From assembly GCF_000961095.1 (NCBI RefSeq), contig NZ_CP011058.1:3623501-3687500 (forward strand): a DNA stretch of 64,000 nucleotides, written 5' to 3'. Source of the stretch: Paenibacillus beijingensis (GTDB lineage: Bacteria; Bacillota; Bacilli; Paenibacillales; Paenibacillaceae). A program made the translations under genes and the position numbers. Of the stretch, positions 45,801-54,573 are shown piece by piece. Below the pieces are notes generated by a model, which was given only the letters and a program-made list of their open reading frames with translations, ran no database searches and was not told the DNA's origin. The number at the start of each line of letters is the position of its first letter. Positions within the stretch are counted from its first letter, which is position 1.

Positions 45801-46709
45801 TTCCTTACGAATCTGACCGGCTGGACCCCCGATCTGTCCTCGTCGAAATGGATGGCTGCGGAGTACGGCATCCGGGGCAGTTATTGGAGCGACGCCAATT
45901 ACATGGCGCAGGAGCAAGCAGGCGACTTCACGTATGAAGCGGATATGAGGCTTGCTGAAACCGGCGGCGCGGGCTCCCTGTTGTTCCGGGCCAGCCAGGA
46001 CGGGCGCAGCGGCTACTATTTCAATATCGATCCGAATATGAAGGCATTTCGGCTGTTCTACAAAGTGGACGGAGGGTTTGCCGACCGGCAAGTGCTGGCG
46101 AAGGTACCGACCTTTGTGACGCCCGGGAAAACATACAGCGTCAAAATCGAAGCGAATGGACCGCATATCCGCATCTCCGTGGACGGAGTAAAGATCATGG
46201 ACCTTTCGGACGGTACGTTTGCGGAGGGGCATTTCGGCGTGAATGTCTTTGGCGGCCAGGCTTATTATCAGAATGTCAACGCGAGCCAGATGCAGCCGGC
46301 CAAGCTGCAAAGGGCAAGCTTCGTAAACAGCGCGACGAACAAGTTCCTGTTCACCGCGACATCGCAAAACGGGGAGCCCGTCACGATTCGGGATGTCAGG
46401 GAAGGAGAGGCTAAACAAGCCTGGGTTTTAGTGCCGACGGGCGATGAACTGGGCTCCTACTCCATCCGCACTCCAGAAGGGAAGGCCCTCGATCTGGATA
46501 CCGGACAAAACAAAATCCAGCTGTACAATTATCTTGGCTTTAACAATCAGCGATGGCTGCTTCGCAACAACGAAGACGGCACGGTTACCATCACCTCGGT
46601 TCATCATGGAAAAGCGCTGGAGGTCTCGGAGACGGGGACTGAGCTGATCTTAAATGATCCCGACCCTGCTCTTGATAGGCAAAAGTGGAGCGTGGAAGTT
46701 ATCGAATAG
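42894..46709 (+). CDS. Secreted multidomain GH32 levanase/fructanase
   Basis: 1271 aa. Signal peptide 1-34 (ending ARAAGE). Two CBM66-like fructan-binding domains occupy about residues 50-220 and 225-385; each ends in YFQNV/VFQNV. The GH32 core follows: SASDPNG (nucleophile Asp404), FRDP (Asp532), WECPD (Glu583), then the GH32 C domain to about residue 865. After it come a BIG2-like domain (about 880-960), a third CBM66-like domain (970-1135) and a ricin-type trefoil (1140-1271). Odd: the usual N before DPNG is S, and the loop after HLFHQDGG is shorter than in SacC-type enzymes. ATG 42894 follows AGAGGGTG. Confidence 0.92.
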   Translation: MKRIKTVLPVLLTFVLVLASMPLLAAFPGMARAAGEQAAVEPDKEDSAIFESATKSNSDLSGWRITGKGKLEDTEQGIVLTSDPKENVMAISDTRADDFIYEADVMVTDAKADATLVFRSNEDGWSSYLLQIVPQAGLLRLKDANGAGALWVERQVSLAAGGIYHLKVRTEGTNIKVFWEDRYKPIIDVDDEAYATGYLGLNVWDGSAVFQNVRISGMKGNLGTPVYHTGTWKPDLRGYKGAGTLELQALQIYGEIHRDFVFEGDISLSPASADGAMLFRVDEKGVSGYAVSLRNEGNQVWVQLRKADGTVIKSSDQTYPTQPVSRHHVEIRAIGDRIKVYIDGYAEAAIDVTDSSYISGRAGLSVSAGSAYFQNVYVTAADDYYTEPYRPAYHYSPARGSASDPNGLVYYEGEYHLFHQDGGTWAHAVSTDLVNWKRLPIALPWNDHGHVWSGSAVADLHNASGLFTESGGKGLIAYYTSFNPDLPGGNQRIGIAYSTDKGRTWVYPKERPIVIENPGKQGEDPGGWDFRDPKVVRDEENRRWVMVVSGGDHIRFFTSTNLIDWTLTDNFGYGDYVRGGVWECPDLFPLTVEGTGEKKWVLMISTGANPRTQGSDAEYFVGTLTPEGKFSNDNPVGKVLRTDYGKEFYASMSFSDLPNHRRILVAWLTNWDYPFAFPTQGWKGEITLPREVTLKRTEEGLRLAQAPIEELKSLRREIFSVVNREVNPNGSNLLDGLTSGAYEIEAEIEIPKGSGVREFGFHLRKVAEQKTVTGYNVTDNRMFVDRSDSGVTDFSNLFSTLHTAPLQPENNRVKMHIFVDESSIEVFANDGKVVFSDLIFPDPASRWMSFYTDGGKVNVVSMKVYALNDVWNQDTADPDSARIRMNTTVREIALGGAETLHAVVESGKNNNGERPIQWNTSDPSVVQIVYADHTQAVIRAAAKGEAVITASTPNGKTTATVPVRVFDGQFLTNLTGWTPDLSSSKWMAAEYGIRGSYWSDANYMAQEQAGDFTYEADMRLAETGGAGSLLFRASQDGRSGYYFNIDPNMKAFRLFYKVDGGFADRQVLAKVPTFVTPGKTYSVKIEANGPHIRISVDGVKIMDLSDGTFAEGHFGVNVFGGQAYYQNVNASQMQPAKLQRASFVNSATNKFLFTATSQNGEPVTIRDVREGEAKQAWVLVPTGDELGSYSIRTPEGKALDLDTGQNKIQLYNYLGFNNQRWLLRNNEDGTVTITSVHHGKALEVSETGTELILNDPDPALDRQKWSVEVIE

Positions 46710-46759
46710 TCTGCTCTTGAAAAGTTTCGACTTCATTCCGTAATTTATTATACACGGTG

Positions 46760-46789
46760 CGGCTTCCGGAGTTTTCGGGAGCCGTTTTT
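46760..46789 (+). terminator. Terminator of the fructanase gene
   Basis: CGGCTTCCG pairs with CGGGAGCCG (one wobble), then five T. Confidence 0.85.
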
Positions 46790-46865
46790 CGTTGTTATCT
46801 CATTATAGACAAGCAGTGGAAGAATTGGATGACTGAATTATAGATGCTTACTTTTGAAAGAAGCC

Positions 46866-47024
46866 ATGACCTCAGCGTGGCTTCCTGGCATCCTGTGGAA
46901 GCATTTTAATTGGTCCGGTGTCGTCATTTCAATGGTAGGTTTTATTTTGTTAGCACTCAGCAGTAATTATTTTCTTGGGGGAAAACGAAATCATCCTGTT
47001 CAATCTAATCGAGTGCATGTATAA
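46866..47024 (+). pseudogene. Membrane-protein C-terminal fragment
   Basis: Encodes GILWKHFNWSGVVISMVGFI and LLALSSNYFLGGKR: one hydrophobic helix preceded by an amphipathic turn, like the last segment of an EamA/DMT-type transporter. No ribosome site and no upstream part exist. Identification is tentative. Confidence 0.35.
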
Positions 47025-47130
47025 TTATGCATAATATATATGGTATAATCATGGATGCTGGTATTATCGGTTGACAACAATATTGTCCGATTGTTCACTA
47101 GCACCGGTACATCAGGAGGAAGACATCATA

Positions 47131-48447
47131 ATGATTCAATCGATTGAGCATGCACAAAAGCGAAACATCGCAAGCAACATCTTCAAAGGTTCGGTCGGAA
47201 ATCTGATCGAATGGTACGATTGGTACGTTTATGCTGCTTTTGCAGTATACTTCTCGTCTGAGTTTTTCCCGACAGGAGATCCTACCAGCCAGCTGCTAAA
47301 CACAGCTGCAATTTTTGCGGTCGGCTTCCTGATGCGCCCGATTGGGAGCCTGCTGCTGGGCCGCTATGCCGACCGTCATGGACGCCGTGCCGCGCTGACG
47401 CTTTCCATCTCCGTTATGGCCGGCGGTTCGCTGATCATCGCCTGTACCCCGAGTTACAGTACGATCGGCATATTTGCTCCGATCATTCTGGTTCTTGCCC
47501 GTCTGCTTCAAGGGTTATCGCTAGGCGGAGAGTATGGCACCTCGGCTACCTATTTGTCCGAAATGGCCAGCAGCGGCCGCCGCGGCTTCTACTCCAGCTT
47601 CCAGTATGTCACCCTTATTGCCGGACAGCTGGTCGCGCTTGGGGTTCAGATCATTCTCCAGCAAATGCTCAGCGAACCTGATATGAAGGCCTGGGGCTGG
47701 CGAATTCCTTTCATTATCGGAGCCATCGGGGCACTCGCCGTATTATGGCTGCGCCGCACGATGGACGAATCCGAGCAGTTTTCCAAGATGAAGTCCGAAA
47801 GCCGGGCGAACGCCGGGACGATTCGAGCTCTGCTTAAGCACCCAAAGGCGGTTGTGACGGTTATTGGACTCACCTTGGGCGGAACGGTCGCTTTTTATAC
47901 GTACACGACTTATTTACAGAAATTCATGGTCAATTCGATGGGACTTCCGAAGGAAGTTGTCAGCTGGATCAACTTTATCGCTTTGCTCGTATTTGTTATC
48001 CTTCAGCCGCTCGCCGGCATGCTGTCCGACCGGATTGGACGGCGGCCGCTGCTCATCAGTTTTGGAATTCTCGGAACGTTGCTGACGGTGCCGCTGTTCT
48101 TCATCTTGGAGCATACGAATAGCTCTATCGGGGCATTTTTGATCATGATGGCGGGTTTAATCATTGTTACCGGATACACGTCCATCAATGCCATCGTGAA
48201 AGCCGAACTTTTCCCGACGGAAGTCCGCGCGATTGGCGTAGGTCTCCCTTACGGACTTACCGTGGCGGTGTTCGGCGGGACGGCGGAATTCATCGCATTA
48301 TGGTTTAAGAGAATTGGAATTGAGTTTCTCTTCTACTTCTACGTAGCTGCCTGCATCGCCGTAAGCCTTATCGTTTACTTGCGTATGGGTGAGTCTTCGA
48401 AAGTCTCCCGTATCGAAGCTGAGCTCGATGAAACAAAAATACATTAA
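47131..48447 (+). CDS. MFS transporter, metabolite:H+ symporter (MHS) family
   Basis: 438 aa with 12 predicted membrane segments. The family opening GNLIEWYDWYVYAAFAVYFS, the MFS loop GRYADRHGRRAAL near residue 85, and LARLLQGLSLGGEYGTSATYL near 125 place it close to KgtP-like alpha-ketoglutarate/dicarboxylate permeases. AGGAGGA precedes ATG 47131. It may supply organic acids and could be linked to the amino-acid cluster that starts 400 bp downstream, but a shared transcript is unlikely with the hairpin between. Confidence 0.9.
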   Translation: MIQSIEHAQKRNIASNIFKGSVGNLIEWYDWYVYAAFAVYFSSEFFPTGDPTSQLLNTAAIFAVGFLMRPIGSLLLGRYADRHGRRAALTLSISVMAGGSLIIACTPSYSTIGIFAPIILVLARLLQGLSLGGEYGTSATYLSEMASSGRRGFYSSFQYVTLIAGQLVALGVQIILQQMLSEPDMKAWGWRIPFIIGAIGALAVLWLRRTMDESEQFSKMKSESRANAGTIRALLKHPKAVVTVIGLTLGGTVAFYTYTTYLQKFMVNSMGLPKEVVSWINFIALLVFVILQPLAGMLSDRIGRRPLLISFGILGTLLTVPLFFILEHTNSSIGAFLIMMAGLIIVTGYTSINAIVKAELFPTEVRAIGVGLPYGLTVAVFGGTAEFIALWFKRIGIEFLFYFYVAACIAVSLIVYLRMGESSKVSRIEAELDETKIH

Positions 48448-48458
48448 TTTAGCCTCCC

Positions 48459-48498
48459 AGCGGCCACCGTGCACTGCTCCCAGTGCACGGTGGCCGCT
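48459..48498. repeat. Perfect 18-bp inverted repeat
   Basis: AGCGGCCACCGTGCACTG and its exact reverse complement around CTCC. No U-run on either strand. May act as a bidirectional stop or a protein site. The following 300 bp (to 48796) hold no gene I can support; an open minus-strand frame at 48444-48668 is unidentified. Confidence 0.75.
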
Positions 48499-48796
48499 GC
48501 TTGACGTTGGTCGAGCGCTCCGGCGCTTACACCTTCGCCTGTCTGACGAAATCGTTCTCCAATCGCGTCGACCATTGCTATAATTGAATAATCGTCAATA
48601 TTGGGATAGTCTTTCTGAAATTGCTTGATCATGTCCGGGAGCCAGTGGACGACTTGTGCGGGGATCAATTTATCCGTCCAATTAGTTGTCCGAATTGGAA
48701 AAAGGGGCGGGGACGCTTTTCGTATGTAAGGAAGAGGCTTGCTCTTGCGTTACGCAGGAGACGATAAAAGGGACATAGATTTTTTTATATTTTATC

Positions 48797-48824
48797 TTTA
48801 CAAAATTATATTAATTCGTATAAT
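48797..48824 (+). promoter_or_regulatory. Sigma-A promoter of the amino-acid cluster regulator
   Basis: TTTACA (48797-48802), 16 nt, TATAAT (48819-48824), 25 nt before the start codon. Confidence 0.7.
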
Positions 48825-48849
48825 AAACTATATGAAAAGGAGTTGCAGT

Positions 48850-49497
48850 ATGATGAATAAATCAGAAGTGGAATTGAAACGGTACATCCCTATAGTAGAA
48901 GCGATCGCTCAAACATTCGGGAAACACTGCGAGGTGATTCTGCATGATTTAACCCATCCTCAATCGTCCGTAATATATGTAGCTAACGGCCATGTTACAG
49001 GAAGAGAAGTCGGTCAGCCATTTAATCATTTGATCACCCAGGTGCTGCTGTCCAATAAATTCCAAAACGATCTTGTTGCCAATTATAAAACAGAAACGAT
49101 CGACAACAAAGTGATAAAATCCTCTACAGCTCTTATAAGAAATTCTATAGGGGAAGTGATTGGAGCCTTATGTATCAACTTTGACCTGACGCATTTGGAA
49201 ATTGCAAAAGATTTTTTCGGAAGCTTCTCCCAGCTTGAGCAAGATTCCGTAAAAGAGGAGGTGGAGCTCTATGGAAATGTGCTCGACATCGTTGATGACC
49301 TAATCGGTAAAATTGTAGATAAAGATCGTGTTGATGATATGGACCGTAGTCATAAGCTTCAACTCGTGAAATTTATGGACGAGAAGGGCGTGTTTTTGAT
49401 TAAAGGAGCAATCGATAAGGTCGCTGATTTGCTGAAGGTGTCTAAAGTGACGATTTATAGCTATCTGGATGAAATTAGAAAAAATAATTCGGACTAG
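48850..49497 (+). CDS. YheO/DauR-type PAS-like transcriptional regulator
   Basis: 215 aa. The N-terminal PAS-like YheO domain is recognised by CEVILHDLTHPQSSVIYVANGHVTGREVG and IGEVIGALCINFD. The C-terminal HTH has FLIKGAIDKVADLLKVSKVTIYSYL. DauR of this family controls D-arginine catabolism in Pseudomonas, so an amino-acid ligand is likely. ATG 48850 with AAAAGGAG 7 nt upstream; a second ATG follows at once. It heads the cluster on the same strand. Confidence 0.88.
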   Translation: MMNKSEVELKRYIPIVEAIAQTFGKHCEVILHDLTHPQSSVIYVANGHVTGREVGQPFNHLITQVLLSNKFQNDLVANYKTETIDNKVIKSSTALIRNSIGEVIGALCINFDLTHLEIAKDFFGSFSQLEQDSVKEEVELYGNVLDIVDDLIGKIVDKDRVDDMDRSHKLQLVKFMDEKGVFLIKGAIDKVADLLKVSKVTIYSYLDEIRKNNSD

Positions 49498-49508
49498 GAA
49501 GTGAATAA

Positions 49509-49546
49509 GCATCTCAAATGGGAAGGATAATTCCCATTTGAGATGC
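49509..49546. repeat. Perfect 16-bp hairpin
   Basis: GCATCTCAAATGGGAA and its reverse complement around GGATAA, between the regulator and the PLP enzyme gene. No U-run follows. Confidence 0.75.
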
Positions 49547-49654
49547 TGGGATCTACATATAAAGAACGAGCTTTAACACTTAAAGACTGAATATTCAAAC
49601 TATATCTGCTGATCATCATTCATCGGTTGAGCTAATTGAAGGAGAGAGTGCTCT

Positions 49655-50821
49655 ATGAAATACATATGCAATTTGTGCAAGAGAACTTATGCCCCGGACA
49701 AGACATTATGGCGATGCAAATGCGGAGGCTTGTTTGATCTTGTTGATTTTGACATTCGATTCGACTTGGAAAAAATACAATCCAGATCAAAGGATATTTG
49801 GCGTTACAGAGAAGCGCTTCCTTTCGCGCAGCAATTCGACGGCAGCAGTTCCGTTTCTCTGGGGGAAGGGGGCACTCCAATGGTGGCATTATCTCCGGAC
49901 CTTCCCGATATATTCGTGAAGCTTGATTTTTTAATGCCCACACTTTCATTTAAAGACAGAGGAGCAGCTGTGTTAATTACAAAAGCGCAAGAGCTTGGAG
50001 CCAAGTTTATTGTTGCGGACAGCAGCGGGAATGCCGGTACTTCCATTGCGGCCTATGCGAATCGGGCGGGTATGGAATGTGAGATTTATGTCCCTGATCG
50101 TACTTCAAGCAAAAAGATAAAGCAGATCAGCGCACATGGCGCAAAGGTCTGCCCGGTTCCAGGAAGCCGCGAAGATACAGCGAAGGCGGCTCAAGAGGCG
50201 GTTCGGAAGAAAGAAGCTTTTTATGCGAGCCACGTTTATAACCCGTTCTTTTATCAAGGGACAAAGACCTATGCCTATGAAATATGGGAGCAGCTAAGGA
50301 AGGCGCCCGATGTCGTCGTCGTTCCTGTCGGAAATGGAACTCTGCTGCTGGGAGCTTATTACGGTTTTAAGGAATTGCTGGAGTGGGGTTTGATCAACAA
50401 AATGCCAAGATTATTAGCCGTTCAAGCAGAGGGGTGTGCGCCTATTGCAAGGGCTTTTGATGCAATGAAAGATGAAGCTCATCCGGTCGTAAATACAGGA
50501 ACGGCAGCCGAAGGGATCGCTATAGCAGATCCGCCAAGAAGCAGGCAAATACTTGCAGCGGTAAGAGAAACCCGCGGGGTTGTCGTGACGGCACCGGAAG
50601 CGGCGATACCGGATGCCAGAATAACACTGGCGAAGAAAGGATTTTACGTAGAGCCTACAACCGCGGCAACTTACGCCGGTTTTGTCGAGTATGTAAGGAA
50701 ATGTACATCCGGGAAGTTGCCGGTGGATCAGAATCTTTTTCCAAGTAATCCATTCGAACTTAATCATCATGGAACCACCGTTGTAATTCCCTTGTGTGGA
50801 GCGGGATTAAAAGCTGATTAG
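49655..50821 (+). CDS. Threonine-synthase-like PLP-dependent lyase with N-terminal zinc ribbon
   Basis: 388 aa, fold-type II PLP enzyme. The N-terminus has Cys5xxCys8 and Cys22xCys24 (zinc-ribbon-like). The PLP lysine lies in LSFKDRGA (about residue 104); the phosphate loop is VGNGTLLLGAYYG near 230. SSGNAGTS near 128 contacts substrate carboxylate. ThrC proper needs a homoserine pathway context that is absent; relatives act as dehydratases or ammonia-lyases on hydroxy or diamino acids. The neighbours make hydroxyaspartate dehydratase a candidate, by inference only. Confidence 0.85.
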   Translation: MKYICNLCKRTYAPDKTLWRCKCGGLFDLVDFDIRFDLEKIQSRSKDIWRYREALPFAQQFDGSSSVSLGEGGTPMVALSPDLPDIFVKLDFLMPTLSFKDRGAAVLITKAQELGAKFIVADSSGNAGTSIAAYANRAGMECEIYVPDRTSSKKIKQISAHGAKVCPVPGSREDTAKAAQEAVRKKEAFYASHVYNPFFYQGTKTYAYEIWEQLRKAPDVVVVPVGNGTLLLGAYYGFKELLEWGLINKMPRLLAVQAEGCAPIARAFDAMKDEAHPVVNTGTAAEGIAIADPPRSRQILAAVRETRGVVVTAPEAAIPDARITLAKKGFYVEPTTAATYAGFVEYVRKCTSGKLPVDQNLFPSNPFELNHHGTTVVIPLCGAGLKAD

Positions 50822-50847
50822 TAATATCGTTATCGGAGGCGAAGCAA

Positions 50848-52140
50848 TTGAAAAAGAAGAAAATTGGCTTGGTTTGGCAAATCGTCATTGGACTAATTCT
50901 TGGGATCGCAATAGGGTCCGTTTTTTACGGCAATCCGGCAGTTTCCGTTTATTTAAAGCCGATAGGCGATATTTTTATTCGGCTTATTAAAATGATCGTT
51001 GTGCCAATCGTATTTTCAACTCTCGTTGTGGGGATTGCTGGAGTAGGTGATATTAAGAAGCTTGGCAGGCTCGGCGGGAAAACGATTCTTTATTTTGAGA
51101 TTGTGACGACGTTTGCGATTGTATTCGGATTATTGATTGCCAATTTATTTAAACCGGGTAAAGGTGTCGATATGTCTCATCTTTCCAAAGGCGATATCGG
51201 CAAATATGTGGAGACTTCGGAAAAAATAAGTCATAGTATGTCCGATACATTCGTTAATATTGTACCGAGCAACATATTCCAGGCGTTTGCAAATGGAGAT
51301 TTGCTTGCCATTGTCTTTTTCTCCGTACTGTTCGGTCTTGGAGTTTCAACACTGGGCGAGAGAGGCCGGCCCATACTTCAATTTTTTGAAGGTGTCTCGG
51401 AAACGATGTTTTGGGTAACGAATCAGATTATGAAGTTTGCTCCATTCGGTGTTTTTGGCTTGATTGGAGTAACAGTTTCTAAATTTGGTGTCGCCGCTTT
51501 GATTCCAATGGGCAAGCTGGTACTCTCTGTCTATATTGGCATGCTGATGTTTGTGTTTGTTATATTTGCACTCATCGCGAAATATTGCGGTACCAACATT
51601 ATTACGATTATAAAAGTGCTGAAAGACGAGATCGTTCTTGCGTTTTCAACAGCAAGCTCTGAAGCAGTATTACCTAAACTGATCGAGAAAATGGAGAAGT
51701 TTGGATGCCCCAAGTCAATATCCTCTTTCGTAATTCCTACCGGATATTCGTTCAACCTCGACGGTTCAACTCTCTATCAAGCGATTGCGACTGTTTTTAT
51801 CGCCCAAATGTTTGGAATTGATTTGCCGATTAGCTCCCAAATTTTGATTGTATTCGTTCTGATGCTGACATCCAAGGGGATGGCCGGAGTTCCCGGAGCG
51901 TCTCTGGTCGTTCTCTTGGCAACCTTGAGCTCGGCGGGTCTTCCGATCGAAGGAGTGGCGTTTATTACGGCTATTGATCGACTTTTGGACATGGCACGAA
52001 CGGCGGTTAACGTGATAGGGAACGGACTGGCTGCAATCGTGATGTCAAAATGGGAACGTCAATTTGACCGGGACAAGGCTCAGAAGTATGCATTCTCGTT
52101 GAAAGCCGCAACCGGCATTCAGAACCATACAACGATATGA
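50848..52140 (+). CDS. Dicarboxylate/amino acid:cation symporter (DAACS family)
   Basis: 430 aa with eight membrane segments plus two re-entrant loops. The conserved AFSTASSEAVLPKLIEKME hairpin near residue 270, GYSFNLDGSTLYQ near 312 and KGMAGVPGASLVVL near 340 identify GltP/GltT/DctA-like carriers of glutamate, aspartate or C4 dicarboxylates. TTG start at 50848 behind CGGAGG. It would import the substrate of the catabolic cluster. Confidence 0.93.
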   Translation: MKKKKIGLVWQIVIGLILGIAIGSVFYGNPAVSVYLKPIGDIFIRLIKMIVVPIVFSTLVVGIAGVGDIKKLGRLGGKTILYFEIVTTFAIVFGLLIANLFKPGKGVDMSHLSKGDIGKYVETSEKISHSMSDTFVNIVPSNIFQAFANGDLLAIVFFSVLFGLGVSTLGERGRPILQFFEGVSETMFWVTNQIMKFAPFGVFGLIGVTVSKFGVAALIPMGKLVLSVYIGMLMFVFVIFALIAKYCGTNIITIIKVLKDEIVLAFSTASSEAVLPKLIEKMEKFGCPKSISSFVIPTGYSFNLDGSTLYQAIATVFIAQMFGIDLPISSQILIVFVLMLTSKGMAGVPGASLVVLLATLSSAGLPIEGVAFITAIDRLLDMARTAVNVIGNGLAAIVMSKWERQFDRDKAQKYAFSLKAATGIQNHTTI

Positions 52141-52152
52141 GGAGGTATTGGA

Positions 52153-53573
52153 ATGCCGAAGAAAGTGCGGATTGAAAAGGATTTTTTGGGATCAAAGGTA
52201 GTTCCGGCTGAAGCTTATTACGGTATTCAAACCTTGCGGGCTGTCGAGAATTTTCCCATTACCGGTTACCGAATTCATAAAGAACTTATTGTGGCGTTGG
52301 CCATCGTAAAAAAAGCTGCTGCCTTGGCCAATAAAGAGATTAAGCAGCTTGCTCCCCATTTGAGTGATGCGATCGTGCAGGCAGCGAATGAAATTATCGG
52401 AGGAAAGTGGCATGATCAGTTTATCGTCGACCCTATACAAGGAGGGGCCGGCACATCATTTAACATGAATGCCAACGAAGTTATCGCCAACCGGGCGATA
52501 GAGCTTTTGGGAGGGGCCAAAGGGGATTACAATATCGTGAGTCCGAACAACGACGTCAACAGGGCCCAATCAACGAATGATGTTTTCCCCACAGCCATCC
52601 ATATTGCCGCTCTTTCTTTACTGGACAAGCTGCTGGAAACGATGAATGAATTGCACCGGGCTTTTGGGAAAAAAGAAAGGATTTCGCCGGCGTAGTCAAA
52701 ATGGGTCGTACGCATCTGCAGGATGCCGTTCCGATTCGACTTGGACAGGAGTTTGAAGCATACAGCCGTGTATTAGCCAGAGATATCGTACGAATCCAGA
52801 TGAGCGGGGAATATCTGTATGAAATAAATATAGGTGCAACAGCGGTGGGGACGGGTTTAAATGCAGATCCGCGCTATATGAAAAGGGCGGCTGAGCTTCT
52901 CGCGGAATTAAGCGGTTTTCCATTATACAGTGCGGAGGATCTGGTGGATGCGACTCAAAATACAGATGCTTATACCCAGTTTTCCTCAGCTTTAAAGGTT
53001 TGCATGATCAATATGTCCAAGATAGCGAATGATCTGCGGCTGCTTGCTTCCGGCCCGGGGGCAGGCTTGGGCGAAATCAGCATTCCTGCCCGCCAGCCGG
53101 GATCGTCAATCATGCCGGGCAAGGTAAACCCGGTGATGTGCGAGGTTCTTAATCAGGTCGCTTTCCAGGTTATCGGAAACGATCACACCATATGCCTCGC
53201 TTCAGAGGCCGGGCAGTTGGAATTGAACGTCATGGAGCCGGTAATGGTATTTAACCTGTTGCAATCCTTGAGCATGATGAATCAAGTGTTCAAAGTTTTT
53301 CGGACCCATTGCCTTGAAGGAATCGAAGCGAACGAAGTCCGATGCAGAGAATATCTAGAGAAAAGTGCCGGAGTCATTACGGCGCTTAATCCTCATCTGG
53401 GTTATGAAGTATCGGCAACAATTGCCAGAGAAGCTATTCAAACCGATCGGTCGGTTCGGGAACTATGTCTGCTGCATCAAGTATTGACGGAGGAAGAATT
53501 AAACATCATCCTCGATCCGTATGAGTTGACACATCCGGGAATTGCGGGAGCCCGTTTGTTAAATAAATTATGA
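52153..53573 (+). pseudogene. aspA: Aspartate ammonia-lyase, frameshifted
   Basis: The two frames together give a normal AspA of about 472 residues. The first (52153-52695) has DFLGSKVVPAEAYYGIQTLRA and NDVNRAQSTNDVFPTA; it leaves frame in an A-rich run (GGGAAAAAAGAAAGG, about 52669-52683). The second resumes as KDFAGVVKMGRTHLQDAVP and carries the fumarate-lyase signature GSSIMPGKVNP. The enzyme converts aspartate to fumarate and ammonia. The shift lies next to a homopolymer, so a sequencing slip is as likely as a true mutation. AGGAGGT precedes the start. Confidence 0.9.
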
Positions 53574-53594
53574 GCTATTAATTTGGGAAGGACG

Positions 53595-54569
53595 ATGAAC
53601 TGCCAAGTGATATTCATTAGCGAACGTGATGTTAAAGACTTGTTGACCTTACAGGATGCCATTCATTTAACGGAAAGAGCTTATGCCGAGCTGAACGCTT
53701 CTCAAAGCGTCATCTTTCCTGCGGTGCGGGAAGAAATACGGGAGCATCGAGGGATCTTCGGCATCAAATCCTCTTATCTGAAAACGAAGAAATATATCGG
53801 ACTGAAGGCAGGCGGTTTTTGGTTAGGCAATGCGGTTAAAGGAAAGATGAATCATCAATCAACGATGATGTTGTTTGACGCGGAAAGCGGCGAGCCGTTA
53901 TGTGCATTGAGCGCCAATTATTTGACGGCCGTGCGCACGGCAGCCGCCGGAGTCGTTGCCGCCAAACGTCTCGCCCGAAAGGATAGCAAAATTGTCGGGA
54001 TCATAGGAACCGGTGCTCAAGCAAGGTCACAGTTGGAAGGGCTGATCGCCTCTTTTTCCGTCGAAAAAGTGCTCCTATACGGAAAGTCGGAGGGGAAAGC
54101 GGAACAAATGGCCAAGGAAATCATCGAAAAAAAGGGCTATTCGGCTGCGATCTGCCCATCTCCTCGGGAATTGGCCGGGCAATCGGACATCATCGTGACA
54201 ACGACCCCGTCTTATACGCCTGTTTTACATACATCCTGGGTCAAGGATGGAACGCATATCAATGCGATGGGGAGCGACACCAGAGGGAAACGGGAGCTTC
54301 TGATCGACAGAAAGCCGGACAAAATGGTATGCGATCTGTGGGTGCAGAGTGCGGCCATGGGAGAATTTCAACACGGAATCGCACACGAAGAGCTTTATGC
54401 GGAGATTGGGGAAATCGTAAACAATAAGAAGAAAGGCCGCGAGAACGAACGTGAAATTACGTTGTTCGATTCAACGGGGCTGTCGGTTCAAGATCTTGAG
54501 GCCGCATCATTTGTGTACGAATCATTGAAGTCCAAAATCAATTCGATAAATGAACTCCAGGAGGTATAA
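53595..54569 (+). CDS. Ornithine cyclodeaminase/mu-crystallin family protein
   Basis: 324 aa. The family pattern includes FGIKSSYLKTKKYIGLKAGGFW, the NAD(P) Rossmann loop GIIGTGAQARSQLEGL near residue 135, and NAMGSDTRGKRELL near 225. The family includes ornithine cyclodeaminase, amino-acid dehydrogenases such as DauB, and the iminosuccinate reductase BhcD. The context (aspartase, D-threonine-aldolase family) suits an imine reductase acting on iminosuccinate. ATG 53595 has GGGAAGG only 3 nt away; an in-frame TTG at 53583 is the alternative. Confidence 0.88.
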   Translation: MNCQVIFISERDVKDLLTLQDAIHLTERAYAELNASQSVIFPAVREEIREHRGIFGIKSSYLKTKKYIGLKAGGFWLGNAVKGKMNHQSTMMLFDAESGEPLCALSANYLTAVRTAAAGVVAAKRLARKDSKIVGIIGTGAQARSQLEGLIASFSVEKVLLYGKSEGKAEQMAKEIIEKKGYSAAICPSPRELAGQSDIIVTTTPSYTPVLHTSWVKDGTHINAMGSDTRGKRELLIDRKPDKMVCDLWVQSAAMGEFQHGIAHEELYAEIGEIVNNKKKGRENEREITLFDSTGLSVQDLEAASFVYESLKSKINSINELQEV

Positions 54570-54573
54570 ATCA

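Noticed and set aside
48444..48668. Minus-strand frame of 74 codons near the perfect hairpin
   Set aside because: Reads like natural protein in parts but I recognise no family, there is no ribosome site and its end runs through the hairpin. Left as unidentified.
49655..50821. Genuine threonine synthase
   Set aside because: No homoserine dehydrogenase or kinase nearby, and the neighbours are catabolic amino-acid genes. The name ThrC would overstate what is visible.
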